The notes below the pieces were generated by a model. That model searched no databases and was not told the origin of the DNA. It saw nothing but the letters and a program-made list of their open reading frames with translations. Made by a program: the position numbers and the translations under genes. From Corynebacterium sp. HMSC27B11 (GTDB lineage Bacteria > Actinomycetota > Actinomycetes > Mycobacteriales > Mycobacteriaceae), in the NCBI RefSeq assembly GCF_001815985.1, contig NZ_KV823538.1, positions 124,001 through 188,000 of the forward strand: a stretch of 64,000 nt of DNA. Direction: 5' to 3'. Below are positions 16,593-25,087 of this stretch, one piece after another; position 1 is the first letter of the stretch; each line of letters opens with the position of its first letter.

Positions 16593-17762
16593 TTAGATCC
16601 CCGCCAGCCCGATGACCAGTGGCACCAAGCCAATGAGCACGAATGCCGGCAGGAAACACAGGGTCAGCGGCGCGGCGACAGCGATGAGCACGCGCTCCGC
16701 ACCCGCCTCGACCTGGTTCAGGCTGTGCTGGCGGATGCGCCGAGCCTGGGCCTTCGCACCTTCGGCCAGCCTGGTCCCGGCTCTGGTTTGCTGAACCGCC
16801 TGGCGTGCCACGGGGCCGTAGTGCTCGTGGCCTCTCAGTGGCTCCCAGGCCGCGGGGCCTGCCCCCAGCAGGAGCAGCGGCTCGACATCGTGGGCGGGCC
16901 CCTCCCCGGGTCCGACCGCCACGCCCCATGCCTTGGCCACCGGTAGCCCTGCAGCCAGGGCCAGCGCAAAGACGTCCAGGTGCCGGGCGACAGCCAGAGC
17001 CTGACCGGTGGGCCCGGCGCGCCGGCCCACCCCACCCAGCACCTTGGCGGTCAGCGCCTCGGTCCACAGCACACCGGCGCAAGCGAGCATCGCCCCGACG
17101 AGCAGGAGCCCTAGCCCGATCACGCTGCCGAAGAGCGTGCCGCCGGGATCCAGGCCCATGCTTTGGCCGATGCCCACCGCCCCCACGGGCATTGCGAGCA
17201 GCAACACTTCCGTGAGCCGGGCTCCGGCCATCGCCGCTGCGGTTTTCTCCTGCTGAGCGGAGTGCGCCTCCAAGTCCGCAACGATGCTGTCCGCCAGTGG
17301 TGCGAAACTCATGCCTGTGCGTTCGGCGAGTTCCCAGAGCTCGCAGAACTCCTCAACGTCCTGGGCCACCAGCTCAGCAGGGCTATTCCCCGTTCTTGCC
17401 CGAGGTTCGCCACCCTCGCGGCTAGTCGCTCCCTGATCCAGCAGCGCCGCCGCGGGGCTTGCACCCAGGCGCACCTGTGCGGCGATGAGCGCCAGCTGCC
17501 CGCCGAGCCGCCCGTCGGCATCTCCGACCTTTCCCTCCGCTTCGGCTTCTTCGTCCTCGCAGTCCACCGCCGCGGACTCCACCGCGTCCGCCACCCGAGC
17601 CCCGGCGGCGACCTCCCGAGCGCAGCTGTCCGCGAGATCCCGGAACAGCTCCAGCTGCCGGCGCTGGACCCGCCCGTCGCGGATCCGTACGCCCACCCGA
17701 TAGCCGGTGAACGCCCCCATTGAGGCCACGGCGGTCAGCGTCAACACGATCAACAAGGTCAT
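16593..17762 (-). CDS. Fused TadB-TadC-like membrane platform protein
   Basis: A 389-residue protein that appears to join the two inner-membrane platform proteins of the Tad system. Residues 1-~235 have a TadB-like pattern: an N-terminal helix, a charged stretch, the T2SSF-type sequence ELWELAERTGMSFAPLADS, then two helices (near 175-230). Residues ~240-389 look like TadC, with AVARHLDVFALALAAGLPV, KAQARRIRQHSLNQVEAGAERV and a hydrophobic end. In mycobacteria these are two genes (Rv3658c, Rv3657c). ATG 17762 overlaps the tadA stop as ATGA, so the two are translationally coupled. An open extension further upstream overlaps tadA and was rejected. Confidence 0.68.
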   Translation of the reverse strand: MTLLIVLTLTAVASMGAFTGYRVGVRIRDGRVQRRQLELFRDLADSCAREVAAGARVADAVESAAVDCEDEEAEAEGKVGDADGRLGGQLALIAAQVRLGASPAAALLDQGATSREGGEPRARTGNSPAELVAQDVEEFCELWELAERTGMSFAPLADSIVADLEAHSAQQEKTAAAMAGARLTEVLLLAMPVGAVGIGQSMGLDPGGTLFGSVIGLGLLLVGAMLACAGVLWTEALTAKVLGGVGRRAGPTGQALAVARHLDVFALALAAGLPVAKAWGVAVGPGEGPAHDVEPLLLLGAGPAAWEPLRGHEHYGPVARQAVQQTRAGTRLAEGAKAQARRIRQHSLNQVEAGAERVLIAVAAPLTLCFLPAFVLIGLVPLVIGLAGI

Positions 17763-19057
17763 GGCAGCCCCTCCCAACCGTCGAGGGGACGCCCGTCCCA
17801 CACCGGTCGAAGCCGCAGCCCACGGGCCTTGGTTCCCGCCGCCGCTGTTCCCGACGTTCCCGCCGCTAGACCGTCCTTCATCTCCTCCGTTGCTCTCTCC
17901 GTGACCGCGATCGTGGCCACACGCCGCCGCCCACCTGCGCGTTCCAGGTGAACGACCACGTCGATCCCGTCGGTGGCCTGCGCCTGCAGCGCCTCCGGAC
18001 TCATCCCCGCCATCGCCCCGAGCGCGGCCAACCGCCCCGGCACCGCGGCCACCGAGTTGGCGTGCATCGTGCCGGCCGACCCGGCGTGCCCCGTATTCAG
18101 TGCAACCAATAAGTCCGCGACCTCGGCGCCACGGACCTCGCCCACGACGATCCGGTCCGGCCTCATGCGCAGGCACTGCCGCAGCAGCAGCTGCATCCCG
18201 ATCTCGCCAGCCCCATCAGCATTCCCTTCGCGCGCGGCCAAGGCCACGACGTGAGGATGGGTCGGCATGAGCTCCGGGGTGTCCTCCACCAACACGATGC
18301 GCTCGCGCTCGGGAACCTCCCCCAGCAGGGCGGCGAGCAGGGTCGTCTTCCCCGTGCCGGTACCACCCGTGACCAGCAGATTCTTGCGCGCGAGCACGAG
18401 CCTGCGCAGCATGTCGCGCACCGCCACGGGCATCATCCCCGCCTCGCAGAGATCCTCCAGCCCCAGCCGCCCCCTCGTCAGCGTCCGCAGGCTCACGCAC
18501 GCCCCACCTCGTGCTGGCGGCGAGAGCATCGCATGCACCCGCAGGGCCGCCGCGGGAATCCCAGGCGGCAGGTCGTCGATGATGCCGTCGGCGAAGGGCC
18601 GCGCATCGTCCAGCCGCACCCCACACACCGCGGCGAGGCGAACCGCGAGTTCCCGCACCTCGGGCGGCGCAAGGCTCACCGGGGTGCGCTCGGCACCGCG
18701 CCCCCGATCGGCCCACACCGCACCGTCGGGATTGACCACCACGTCGGTCACGCCTGGCTCCGCAAGCACCTCGGCCAACACGCCCAGGCCGGACAGTTCC
18801 CGCTGGATATCCCGCAGTTGCCGCACGGTATCCGGGATGTTGTCGTACGACGTCGCCCCGGTCACCGCCTCCATCGCGCTCAGGATCTCAGCCTCGCTGG
18901 CCCGCCTGGCACCCCGCACCGCGAGCTCGTGGCGCACCTTATCCAGCAGGGAATTATCGACGGCCACCGCTGTGGCAGCGCCCTGCTCCCCGGCTGCACC
19001 TGCTTCGGCCCCGCCCGGGATCAGGCGCAGCTTGTTGAGACCATCAGCAATCCACAT
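17759..19057 (-). CDS. tadA: Tad pilus assembly ATPase (CpaF/TadA family)
   Basis: A 432-residue secretion ATPase that powers Tad/Flp pilus assembly at the membrane. Walker A is VTGGTGTGKTTLLAALLG (near 215). The Asp box is RIVLVEDTPEL, and Walker B is RMRPDRIVVGEVRGAE (near 278). The His box region is MLSPPARGGACVSLRT. An N-terminal domain of about 130 residues precedes the core. The start could be GTG 19060 or ATG 19057; GAGGG lies just upstream, and both overlap the end of ssd by about 15 bases. The longer open frame within ssd is not coding. Confidence 0.86.
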   Translation of the reverse strand: MWIADGLNKLRLIPGGAEAGAAGEQGAATAVAVDNSLLDKVRHELAVRGARRASEAEILSAMEAVTGATSYDNIPDTVRQLRDIQRELSGLGVLAEVLAEPGVTDVVVNPDGAVWADRGRGAERTPVSLAPPEVRELAVRLAAVCGVRLDDARPFADGIIDDLPPGIPAAALRVHAMLSPPARGGACVSLRTLTRGRLGLEDLCEAGMMPVAVRDMLRRLVLARKNLLVTGGTGTGKTTLLAALLGEVPERERIVLVEDTPELMPTHPHVVALAAREGNADGAGEIGMQLLLRQCLRMRPDRIVVGEVRGAEVADLLVALNTGHAGSAGTMHANSVAAVPGRLAALGAMAGMSPEALQAQATDGIDVVVHLERAGGRRRVATIAVTERATEEMKDGLAAGTSGTAAAGTKARGLRLRPVWDGRPLDGWEGLP

Positions 19058-20168
19058 CACGAGCCCTCCCCCACTCGCTCGCTCCCGGCAGATACCCCAG
19101 GATGCGCAGGCCGAACTGCAGGTCGTTGACGCTCGCCTCGCCTGAACACCCGTCCAGCGGTTCCGCGGCGATCGCCCCGTCCCACGGCCACAGCTCCACC
19201 GGTAGCCTGCCCAGCATCTGCCGCAGCGCGATCGGAGTCTCCAGCCCTGCTTCCTCCCGTAGGACGCCCACCGCCGGCACATCCGCTGCGTCCAGTTCCG
19301 CCAGACTGCGGCCCAGCGCATGCACCCCCGCGACGGTCGGGCGAGACACGCAGACCACGAGGTCAGCGGCCCGGGCAGCCGGGCTCGGGGTATCCGTAGC
19401 CGCGCTGTGTGCTTCGGCCTGCCCTGCAGGTGGCACGCCCCTAACATCAGCCATCGGGTCCACCCGCCCGCGGTCCACCACCACGACCCCTGCTCGGGGA
19501 TAGTCCGCGATTCCCGGAGCGGGGTAATCCACCACGAGGTCGGCGTTGGGTTCTGGACGACCACCCACAGCATCGAGCCGCCGGGAGCGGAACCTCAGCC
19601 CCGTCCCGCCCGGCGCGACCGGCCAGCCCTCCACCGGAATGTCCTCGCCTTCGTGACCGCCGATACCTCGCTCACCCACGCGCCGCCCCGGCACACCTTC
19701 CCAGCCACACAGCAGGTCGAGCCCCACCGAATCCGGATCGGCGTCCACGAGGCTCACCGGGGTGGCGTCCTGAGAAAGGCAGTGCGCCAGGGCCAGCGCG
19801 AGATGCACCGCGAGGCTGCTCGCACCCGCTCCTCCCTGCACGCCGTGGACGTGGATGCGCGGCGTGTCGATCGCCCCCAGTTCTTCGGCGAGTTCCAGCG
19901 CCCCACCAGCGGTGACGGGCTCGCTCAGGCTCGCGAGGAGGGCGTCGTCGACGCGCCGCAACCTGCGGTGGTGACCATTCGGGAACTTAGACTCCGCCTC
20001 GTCCTGGCGCAGCTGCTCCCGCCCGGTCGCCGCGACAGCCATGGCCACCGCGTCAGCGCTATCGTGGTCGGCCACGTCCACGATCACCGGCGTGCGCAGC
20101 ATGTCCCGCAGCGCCCCAGAGTGCCGCGCTCGGTCTGATCGAAGTAGCTTGCTCCCCCATGCATTCAT
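19044..20168 (-). CDS. ssd: Septum-site/Tad localisation protein Ssd (CpaE/MinD-like)
   Basis: A 374-residue MinD/ParA-superfamily protein. After a ~95-residue N-terminal domain comes a deviant P-loop, VHGVQGGAGASSLAVHLA (lysine-less), then SLVDADPDSVGLDLLCG, the Walker A'-like aspartate region. VVVDRGRVDPM and VCVSRPTVAGVHAL follow. This is the Ssd family first in line in actinobacterial tad clusters (Rv3660c). It has been linked both to cell-division control and to pilus placement. ATG 20168 is chosen over the frame start eight codons upstream. The AT-poor repeat region behind it contains its promoter, which was not recognised. Confidence 0.78.
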   Translation of the reverse strand: MNAWGSKLLRSDRARHSGALRDMLRTPVIVDVADHDSADAVAMAVAATGREQLRQDEAESKFPNGHHRRLRRVDDALLASLSEPVTAGGALELAEELGAIDTPRIHVHGVQGGAGASSLAVHLALALAHCLSQDATPVSLVDADPDSVGLDLLCGWEGVPGRRVGERGIGGHEGEDIPVEGWPVAPGGTGLRFRSRRLDAVGGRPEPNADLVVDYPAPGIADYPRAGVVVVDRGRVDPMADVRGVPPAGQAEAHSAATDTPSPAARAADLVVCVSRPTVAGVHALGRSLAELDAADVPAVGVLREEAGLETPIALRQMLGRLPVELWPWDGAIAAEPLDGCSGEASVNDLQFGLRILGYLPGASEWGRARDVDC

Positions 20169-20282
20169 GGCTTCACTTTCACACGCGGGCACGGGGCACC
20201 GACAGACCCGCGAGCAGCCTGTGGACAGCCACCCGCCGAGCCCCGTTCACACCCCGCTATGGCCCCCGAATCCTTGTTTTTC

Positions 20283-20291
20283 TGTGGATAA
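20283..20291 (-). promoter_or_regulatory. Single perfect DnaA-box-like nonamer
   Basis: TTATCCACA on the minus strand. It stands alone in the ssd/HAD gap, without a cluster of further boxes or an AT-rich region, so it is not an origin. Confidence 0.35.
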
Positions 20292-20326
20292 CCCCGCCCC
20301 GCCGCGCCACCGGCCACGCCGCCCAC

Positions 20327-20444
20327 CACTCAGCACGCCCCATCACACGCCGCGCCGCCACGCCATTCACCCCATCACCCCCACCACGCCGCCACTCAGC
20401 ACGCCCCATCACACGCCACGCCGCCACGCCATTCACCCCATCAC
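20327..20444. repeat. 66-bp tandem repeat, two copies
   Basis: CACTCAGCACGCCCC begins at 20327 and again at 20393. The second copy matches the first over the first 52 bases with one G/A difference and then diverges. The unit is poor in G on the plus strand (mostly C, A and T). It fills the divergent gap between ssd and the HAD gene. Confidence 0.75.
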
Positions 20445-20503
20445 GCGACCGCCCCCACCCACCGACCCTGTGAAAACTGTGGACTTTTGTGAATATTGAT
20501 ACC

Positions 20504-20509
20504 TAGAAT
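20504..20509 (+). promoter_or_regulatory. -10 box TAGAAT, leaderless start of HAD gene
   Basis: TAGAAT, then 7 bases, then GTG 20517. No Shine-Dalgarno sequence is seen before that codon. Confidence 0.55.
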
Positions 20510-20516
20510 TGATGCC

Positions 20517-21410
20517 GTGACGCCTCTACCCAGGATCAGCAACCGCATCGCGAGCCGCCGGACAGCCCCAGGTCGCACGGCCCGGCGCACGCTCGCGGTT
20601 TTCGACCTGGATAAAACCATCGTGGATACCAGCGCCTCCATGGCCTACGGCCGCCCGATGGCCAAGCGCGGGATCATCACCACGGGGGAAATGCTGCGCA
20701 TCGGCGCGATGCTGTTTAGCTACATGCTGACCACCCACACGGACGAGAACCTGGACGCCACCAAGGACGCCCTATCTTCCATGATTCGCAACCGCCCCGC
20801 GGCCTCCCTGCGCGCCATCGCGGAGGACGCCCTGCAGGAGGTGCTGATCCCTTACGTCTACGCCGAGGCCCGCGACTTCATCTTCGAGCACCACAAGTTG
20901 GGGCACGACGTCGCCATCATCACCGCATCCGCCCGCGTCCTGGTGGACCCCATCGCCCGCGAGCTCCAGGCGGACTACCTGATCGCCACCGAGCTCGAGG
21001 AGATCGACGGCACGTACACCGGCAAGGTTCTGCACTTCAACAAGGGCCAGGCGAAGGTGGACAAGCTGATGGAGCTGGTCGGGCGCGGCGGCTACGACCT
21101 CTCCCGCAGCTACGCCTACACGGATTCCCACACCGACCTGCCGCTACTTGAGGCGGTCGGCCACCCCTATGCGATCAACCCGGACCGCCAGCTGCGCAAG
21201 ATCGCCCGCGAGCGGGACTGGCCGATCGAGTACTTCAGCAAGCCCGAGCCCCTCTTCAAGCCGGGGAAGGTCCTGGCAGGCGCGGGGACACTCGCGTTCC
21301 TCGGTGCGGCCGCCACCGGCGTAGTCCTGTGGTTGCGCCAACGTGCTCAGGACGTCGGTTCCGCCAGCACCCCGCAGCTCCTGGCGCGTCTCATGCCGCG
21401 CCGCGCCTAG
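20517..21410 (+). CDS. HAD-IB family phosphatase (SerB-like)
   Basis: A 297-residue haloacid-dehalogenase-type hydrolase. Motif I is VFDLDKTIVDTS (near 25-36), motif II is ITASARVLVDP (near 140), and motif III is the AYTDSHTDLPLLEAVG region (near 205), with the general base Asp. A hydrophobic helix near residue 260 (AGTLAFLGAAATGVVLWL) could tether it to the membrane. It matches the protein found beside ssd in mycobacteria (Rv3661). The substrate is unknown; phosphoserine is only a family default. GTG 20517 is chosen from the leaderless -10 rather than the in-frame ATT-rich extension upstream. Confidence 0.75.
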   Translation: MTPLPRISNRIASRRTAPGRTARRTLAVFDLDKTIVDTSASMAYGRPMAKRGIITTGEMLRIGAMLFSYMLTTHTDENLDATKDALSSMIRNRPAASLRAIAEDALQEVLIPYVYAEARDFIFEHHKLGHDVAIITASARVLVDPIARELQADYLIATELEEIDGTYTGKVLHFNKGQAKVDKLMELVGRGGYDLSRSYAYTDSHTDLPLLEAVGHPYAINPDRQLRKIARERDWPIEYFSKPEPLFKPGKVLAGAGTLAFLGAAATGVVLWLRQRAQDVGSASTPQLLARLMPRRA

Positions 21411-21456
21411 TAAAATCAGCGCCCAGCTGACACCGGGGCGGCTACCGCTAACGCTT

Positions 21457-22251
21457 CTACTGCTTCGCGTCGGCGATGGACTTCGCCTCCAGCGAGCCCT
21501 CGGCCAGCCCCTCGGCGTGGAAGATGATCCATTCGGCCATCGCCTCCGAACCACCCTTCGCGAACGCCGCAGCCTTCGCGCGGTACTCATCGCGGTGGCG
21601 GTTCCACCACACCTCCGGCACGCCCAGCCCCCGCGGGTCCAGGCCGCCGGTGATGGTCGCCAGCCGGGAGCAGGCGCGGGCGGTGACCCCGTTGGCGTCG
21701 GCGAAGGGCTCCAGGGTGAGCAGTTCGCCGTGGATGATGGCGGAGAGCACCACGGAGTTGACCTTCGTACCCCCGGCGATGAGGGAACCGAGCAGCTGCA
21801 GGCGGCCATCAGTGGCGCGCTTCGGACGGCCCGGCACGAGGAACTCCGCATTGTGGGCAGCCTTCGCGCGGAAGTTCTCATCCGACATCTGCGGGGAAGC
21901 CACCGCGTTGATCTTCGCGATCACCTGCAACGGGGCGCGCTGCCAGGTGGTGCGGGTCTCCGCGATGCCGTCCGGGGCGAGCAGCTCCGCGGCGCGCAGG
22001 GAACCAGCCAAGATCGGGTCCTCCACCTGGCCGTCCTCGGGCAGCCGCGGGGTGCCGCCGTCCAGCTGGGCGGAAGCACGCGCCCCGCGCAGCACGGACT
22101 CGGAGCCGGTGACGTCCCAGCCGCGCAGGTTGGCGGGGTGGCGGTGCGCGCGGGCGATGAAGTCGGAGGCCCGCTCGACGGCCTCGGGCACCCCAGGCAG
22201 CTCGGCGAGTGGGGCGAGGGGATCGGTAGTGAAACGACCTTCTGCAGACAT
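21457..22251 (-). CDS. Fic-fold protein with altered active site
   Basis: About 264 residues, related to Fic/DOC proteins, which transfer AMP or other nucleotides to proteins. The active-site loop reads EPFADANGVTAR (near residue 174), where the family consensus is HPFxDGNGRxxR. The catalytic His, one Gly and the first Arg are replaced, so normal AMP transfer is unlikely. RASAQLDGG (near 61) resembles the class II inhibitory motif (S/T)xxxE(G/N) with Asp for Glu. It may be a pseudo-enzyme or have another chemistry. ATG 22251 lies 7 bases after TATTGT; GTG 22260 is an alternative. It converges with the HAD gene, which is its regular neighbour in some actinobacteria as far as remembered. Confidence 0.6.
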   Translation of the reverse strand: MSAEGRFTTDPLAPLAELPGVPEAVERASDFIARAHRHPANLRGWDVTGSESVLRGARASAQLDGGTPRLPEDGQVEDPILAGSLRAAELLAPDGIAETRTTWQRAPLQVIAKINAVASPQMSDENFRAKAAHNAEFLVPGRPKRATDGRLQLLGSLIAGGTKVNSVVLSAIIHGELLTLEPFADANGVTARACSRLATITGGLDPRGLGVPEVWWNRHRDEYRAKAAAFAKGGSEAMAEWIIFHAEGLAEGSLEAKSIADAKQ

Positions 22252-22258
22252 GGCAACC

Positions 22259-22264
22259 ACAATA
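22259..22264 (-). promoter_or_regulatory. -10 box TATTGT, leaderless start of Fic-like gene
   Basis: On the minus strand TATTGT, then 7 bases, then ATG 22251. Confidence 0.5.
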
Positions 22265-22362
22265 ATTCACCCCACCGCCCCACGCTGACCAATGGTCTGG
22301 CAAAATGGTGTGCAGTAATTTCTGCGCAGAATATTGACCGTTAATTGTCAGGAGTATCGATC

Positions 22363-22881
22363 ATGAGCAATAAGAGCGAAGGCCTATTCACCGATAGCGA
22401 TAGCTTTAACCCTCATGTCAACGCTATCCCGCTGTCCGACGTGGACACCCGCCCGAAGGGGCAGGGGAGCATCGGCGACCTGGTGAAGGACGCCACCGCA
22501 CAAGCCTCCTCCCTCATCCGCTCCGAGGTGGAGCTCGCAAAGACCGAGATCGCACAGTCCGGCAAGAAGGTCGGCCTGGGCGTGGGCCTGTTCGCCGCGG
22601 CCGGCGTGATCATCGCCTACTCCTCCTTCTTCCTCTTCCTCGCCCTGGCGTGGCTGCTGGATCACTTCATGCCGCGCTCCCTGGCCTTCCTCGTGGTCTT
22701 CCTGATCATGGCTGTGCTCACCGCGATCCTGGCGCTGGTCGGCGTGAAGCAGCTCAAGGGCGCGAAGAAGCCGGAGAAGACCATCGACTCCCTGGGCGAG
22801 CTCAAGCAGCTGACCCCGGATAAGGAGCGCTACACCGAGGGCAACTCCGTGGCCACGAAGGAGCCGGGCCTGTTCACCTAG
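22363..22881 (+). CDS. Phage-holin-like (DUF1469-type) membrane protein
   Basis: A 172-residue protein with a soluble, amphipathic N-terminus and two long membrane helices (about residues 73-105 and 108-135), then a charged tail. QASSLIRSEVELAKTEI followed by a glycine-rich helix is the pattern of the actinobacterial holin-X/DUF1469 family. Despite the name these are chromosomal proteins of unknown function and not phage lysis genes. ATG 22363 has GGAG 10 bases upstream and is preferred over an earlier in-frame start. An alpha/beta hydrolase gene follows 22 bases downstream. Confidence 0.65.
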   Translation: MSNKSEGLFTDSDSFNPHVNAIPLSDVDTRPKGQGSIGDLVKDATAQASSLIRSEVELAKTEIAQSGKKVGLGVGLFAAAGVIIAYSSFFLFLALAWLLDHFMPRSLAFLVVFLIMAVLTAILALVGVKQLKGAKKPEKTIDSLGELKQLTPDKERYTEGNSVATKEPGLFT

Positions 22882-22903
22882 GCCCCCACACGCGTAGCTT
22901 CCC

Positions 22904-23839
22904 GTGAGCACTCCCTCCCCGCACACCCCGCAACACACGTTCGTGCATTCGCGGGGTGTGCGTTTGCATGTGCTGCTGCAGGGGCCGGTCAAGCCCGAGG
23001 GATCCACCGAGCGAAACCCGCTGGTGCTGTTCATCCACGGCTTCGGCGGCGGCTACTTCGACTTCGAACCACTCTTCGCCCAGCTGGAGGGCGCCCCGCT
23101 GCGCCTGGCAGCCGTGGATCTTCGGGGTTACGGCCGCTCGGATAAAACGCCCCGCGGCTATGACCTGACGACCGCCGCCTCCGACATGGCCGGCGTGATC
23201 CGCCGCCTGGGCTACAGCAGCGCGCACGTCGTGGGCCACGGCTACGGCGGGCTCGTCGCCTGGACGATGGCCGCCCACGAGCCAGAGCGCATCGACCGGC
23301 TGGTCACACTCTCTTCCGCCCACCCCACCGAGCAGGCGAAGTTCCTATTCTCCCGCCCGCTGCAACGCTGGCGGCACACGCGGGGCACCCTGTTTGCGCA
23401 GCTCCCCCGCCTCCCGGAACGCGCCTTGACCAAGGACGGCGCCGCCACGGCCGAGAAGATCTTCCGCACCGGTGTGGCACCGGGATTCCGCGACACCCCC
23501 ATCTACCGCGAGTTCGCCATCAAGCGCCGCGAGGCGATGCAGGTGGATAAGGTCGCCCACCTGGCCAGCGAATACCGCCGCTGGGCGTTCCGCTCCCGTT
23601 TCCGCCCCGAGGGGCGGATCTTCGACCGCACGATCCCGCGCCGCATCGAGGCCCCGGTGTTGGCGATCGACGGGTCGATGGACCCGAACTACTCCCCCGA
23701 GCTCGCGGCCCGCTCACTGGAGCGCGGCGCGGCGGGCTCCCGGGCTGAGCTGATCTACGGCGTCGGCCACTACCCGCACATCGAGGACCCCGTCACAGTC
23801 GCAGAACTGCTCCGCGCCGAGCTGCTCACCACCAACTAA
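22904..23839 (+). CDS. Alpha/beta hydrolase
   Basis: A 311-residue serine hydrolase of the epoxide-hydrolase/haloalkane type. FIHGFGGGYFDFEPL carries the oxyanion HG motif (near residue 40). The nucleophile elbow reads VGHGYGGLVAW (near 110), with Gly where Ser or Asp is expected, so the usual nucleophile seems absent. Asp in LAIDGSMDPNYSPE and His in GVGHYPHIEDP complete the fold. It starts with GTG 22904 close behind the holin-like gene. The substrate is unknown. Mycobacterial epoxide-hydrolase-like proteins lie at the same place near marP. Confidence 0.7.
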   Translation: MSTPSPHTPQHTFVHSRGVRLHVLLQGPVKPEGSTERNPLVLFIHGFGGGYFDFEPLFAQLEGAPLRLAAVDLRGYGRSDKTPRGYDLTTAASDMAGVIRRLGYSSAHVVGHGYGGLVAWTMAAHEPERIDRLVTLSSAHPTEQAKFLFSRPLQRWRHTRGTLFAQLPRLPERALTKDGAATAEKIFRTGVAPGFRDTPIYREFAIKRREAMQVDKVAHLASEYRRWAFRSRFRPEGRIFDRTIPRRIEAPVLAIDGSMDPNYSPELAARSLERGAAGSRAELIYGVGHYPHIEDPVTVAELLRAELLTTN

Positions 23840-23881
23840 CCGCGTGGCTCAGCGGCTCAGTAACACTTAAGCAGCTGCGCC

Positions 23882-25075
23882 CTAGTCCGCCACGCAGCTG
23901 CGCGTATCCACCGGCGAGCTCCACCGGGCGGTATCACCCACGCGCTCCAGCACTTCCTTCTTCGTCAGCGCATAGCCGGTGTCCGCCTCATTCGAGTCCG
24001 CACCGAAGATCAGCCCCAGCACCTCGCCATTCGGGGCGACCAGCGGCCCACCGGAGTTGCCCTGCACGATCTTGCCGCGCAGCGAATACGCCTCGCGCTC
24101 AACCCGCTGGTCAGCGTAGATATTCGGTCCCGCGATCCGCATCTGCTCACGCACGCGCACCGGGGCCGCCTTGAAGGGCCCACCCAGCGGGTAGCCCAGC
24201 GCGATGGCGTCGTCCCCGGAGACGGCGGGGCTCTCCGCCCAGCGCAACGGCTGCAGCGGCAGCTCCCCGGTGGCCCGCAGCAGCGCGATATCGTGCTCTG
24301 GGTCGTAGAAGACCACGTCCGTGTCCACCGGCCCGTTGACCGTGGACAGGGTGACCTTATTCGTCCCCGCGACGACGTGCGCGTTCGTCATCACCACACC
24401 CGGTTCGATGACGAATCCGGTGCCCTGCTGCATCCGGCTGCACTGTTCCGCAACACCCTCGACCTTGACGACGGACGGCCCGATGGCGGCGACGTCCGGA
24501 AGGTCCTGCAGTGCGGGGTCCGGCGGCTGGACCTCGCGCTTCGTAACGGAGGCGAAGGGGTCGGTGACCGCGGGGATCTCGCTGCGGTTGATCAGGGCGT
24601 TGATGCGTGCGGGCAGGGTGCGCATCCAGTTGGGAGCCACCTCGCCGATGGTGGCAATGATGCGGGAGTCCTGCGCCTCGCGGGAAATGCGGGAGTCCTG
24701 GCTGCTGACCACCGGCACCGCGATCATCCACATCACCACCATGGCGGTGACGACGGCGACCAGGGAACCCACGGCGGAATCCGCCTGGTAGAGCCGACGC
24801 GTGCGGATGTTATCGCGGAATCGCTGCCCGATGCCGGACCCCAGGAGGTAGCCGATCACCACGCAGCCCGCGAGGGTGAGCAGCGCGATGACCAGGCGGG
24901 AGCCTTCCGTGCCCTCGTCCTGCACGAGGCGGACGACCGGCCCCACGGCCTGCAGCCCCAGATAGCCGCCGATCAGCACACCGGCCAGGCTCAGCAGCGC
25001 GGCCACCCCGCCTTGCCGCAGCCCTGAGAAGAAGGCAGCGAGGGCGCAGAGCACGAGCGCGATATCAACGATCAT
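23882..25075 (-). CDS. marP: MarP-type membrane serine protease (CvpA + trypsin-like)
   Basis: A 397-residue membrane protease. Residues 1-~150 form a CvpA-like domain with four membrane helices. A chymotrypsin-like domain follows on the outer face, with His in TNAHVVAGTN (near 235), Asp in DPEHDIALLR (near 263) and Ser in VQGNSGGPLV (near 344). Two cysteines (AEQCSRMQQ and TRSCVAD) match the disulphide of the mycobacterial enzyme Rv3671c. There the protease protects against acid and oxidative stress. It is the last gene of the nth-tlpA-nudix-marP operon, 12 bases after the Nudix gene, as in mycobacteria. Confidence 0.88.
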   Translation of the reverse strand: MIVDIALVLCALAAFFSGLRQGGVAALLSLAGVLIGGYLGLQAVGPVVRLVQDEGTEGSRLVIALLTLAGCVVIGYLLGSGIGQRFRDNIRTRRLYQADSAVGSLVAVVTAMVVMWMIAVPVVSSQDSRISREAQDSRIIATIGEVAPNWMRTLPARINALINRSEIPAVTDPFASVTKREVQPPDPALQDLPDVAAIGPSVVKVEGVAEQCSRMQQGTGFVIEPGVVMTNAHVVAGTNKVTLSTVNGPVDTDVVFYDPEHDIALLRATGELPLQPLRWAESPAVSGDDAIALGYPLGGPFKAAPVRVREQMRIAGPNIYADQRVEREAYSLRGKIVQGNSGGPLVAPNGEVLGLIFGADSNEADTGYALTKKEVLERVGDTARWSSPVDTRSCVAD

Positions 25076-25087
25076 GGGTGTGGGTTT

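Noticed and set aside
20283..20291. Replication origin near the DnaA box
   Set aside because: There is only one perfect box, no AT-rich unwinding region, and no dnaA/dnaN genes.
20327..20444. CRISPR-like array
   Set aside because: There are only two direct tandem copies with no unique spacers, and no cas genes in the window.
22363..22881. Prophage remnant based on the holin-like protein
   Set aside because: No integrase, capsid or lysis genes lie nearby. The family is a common chromosomal one in actinobacteria.
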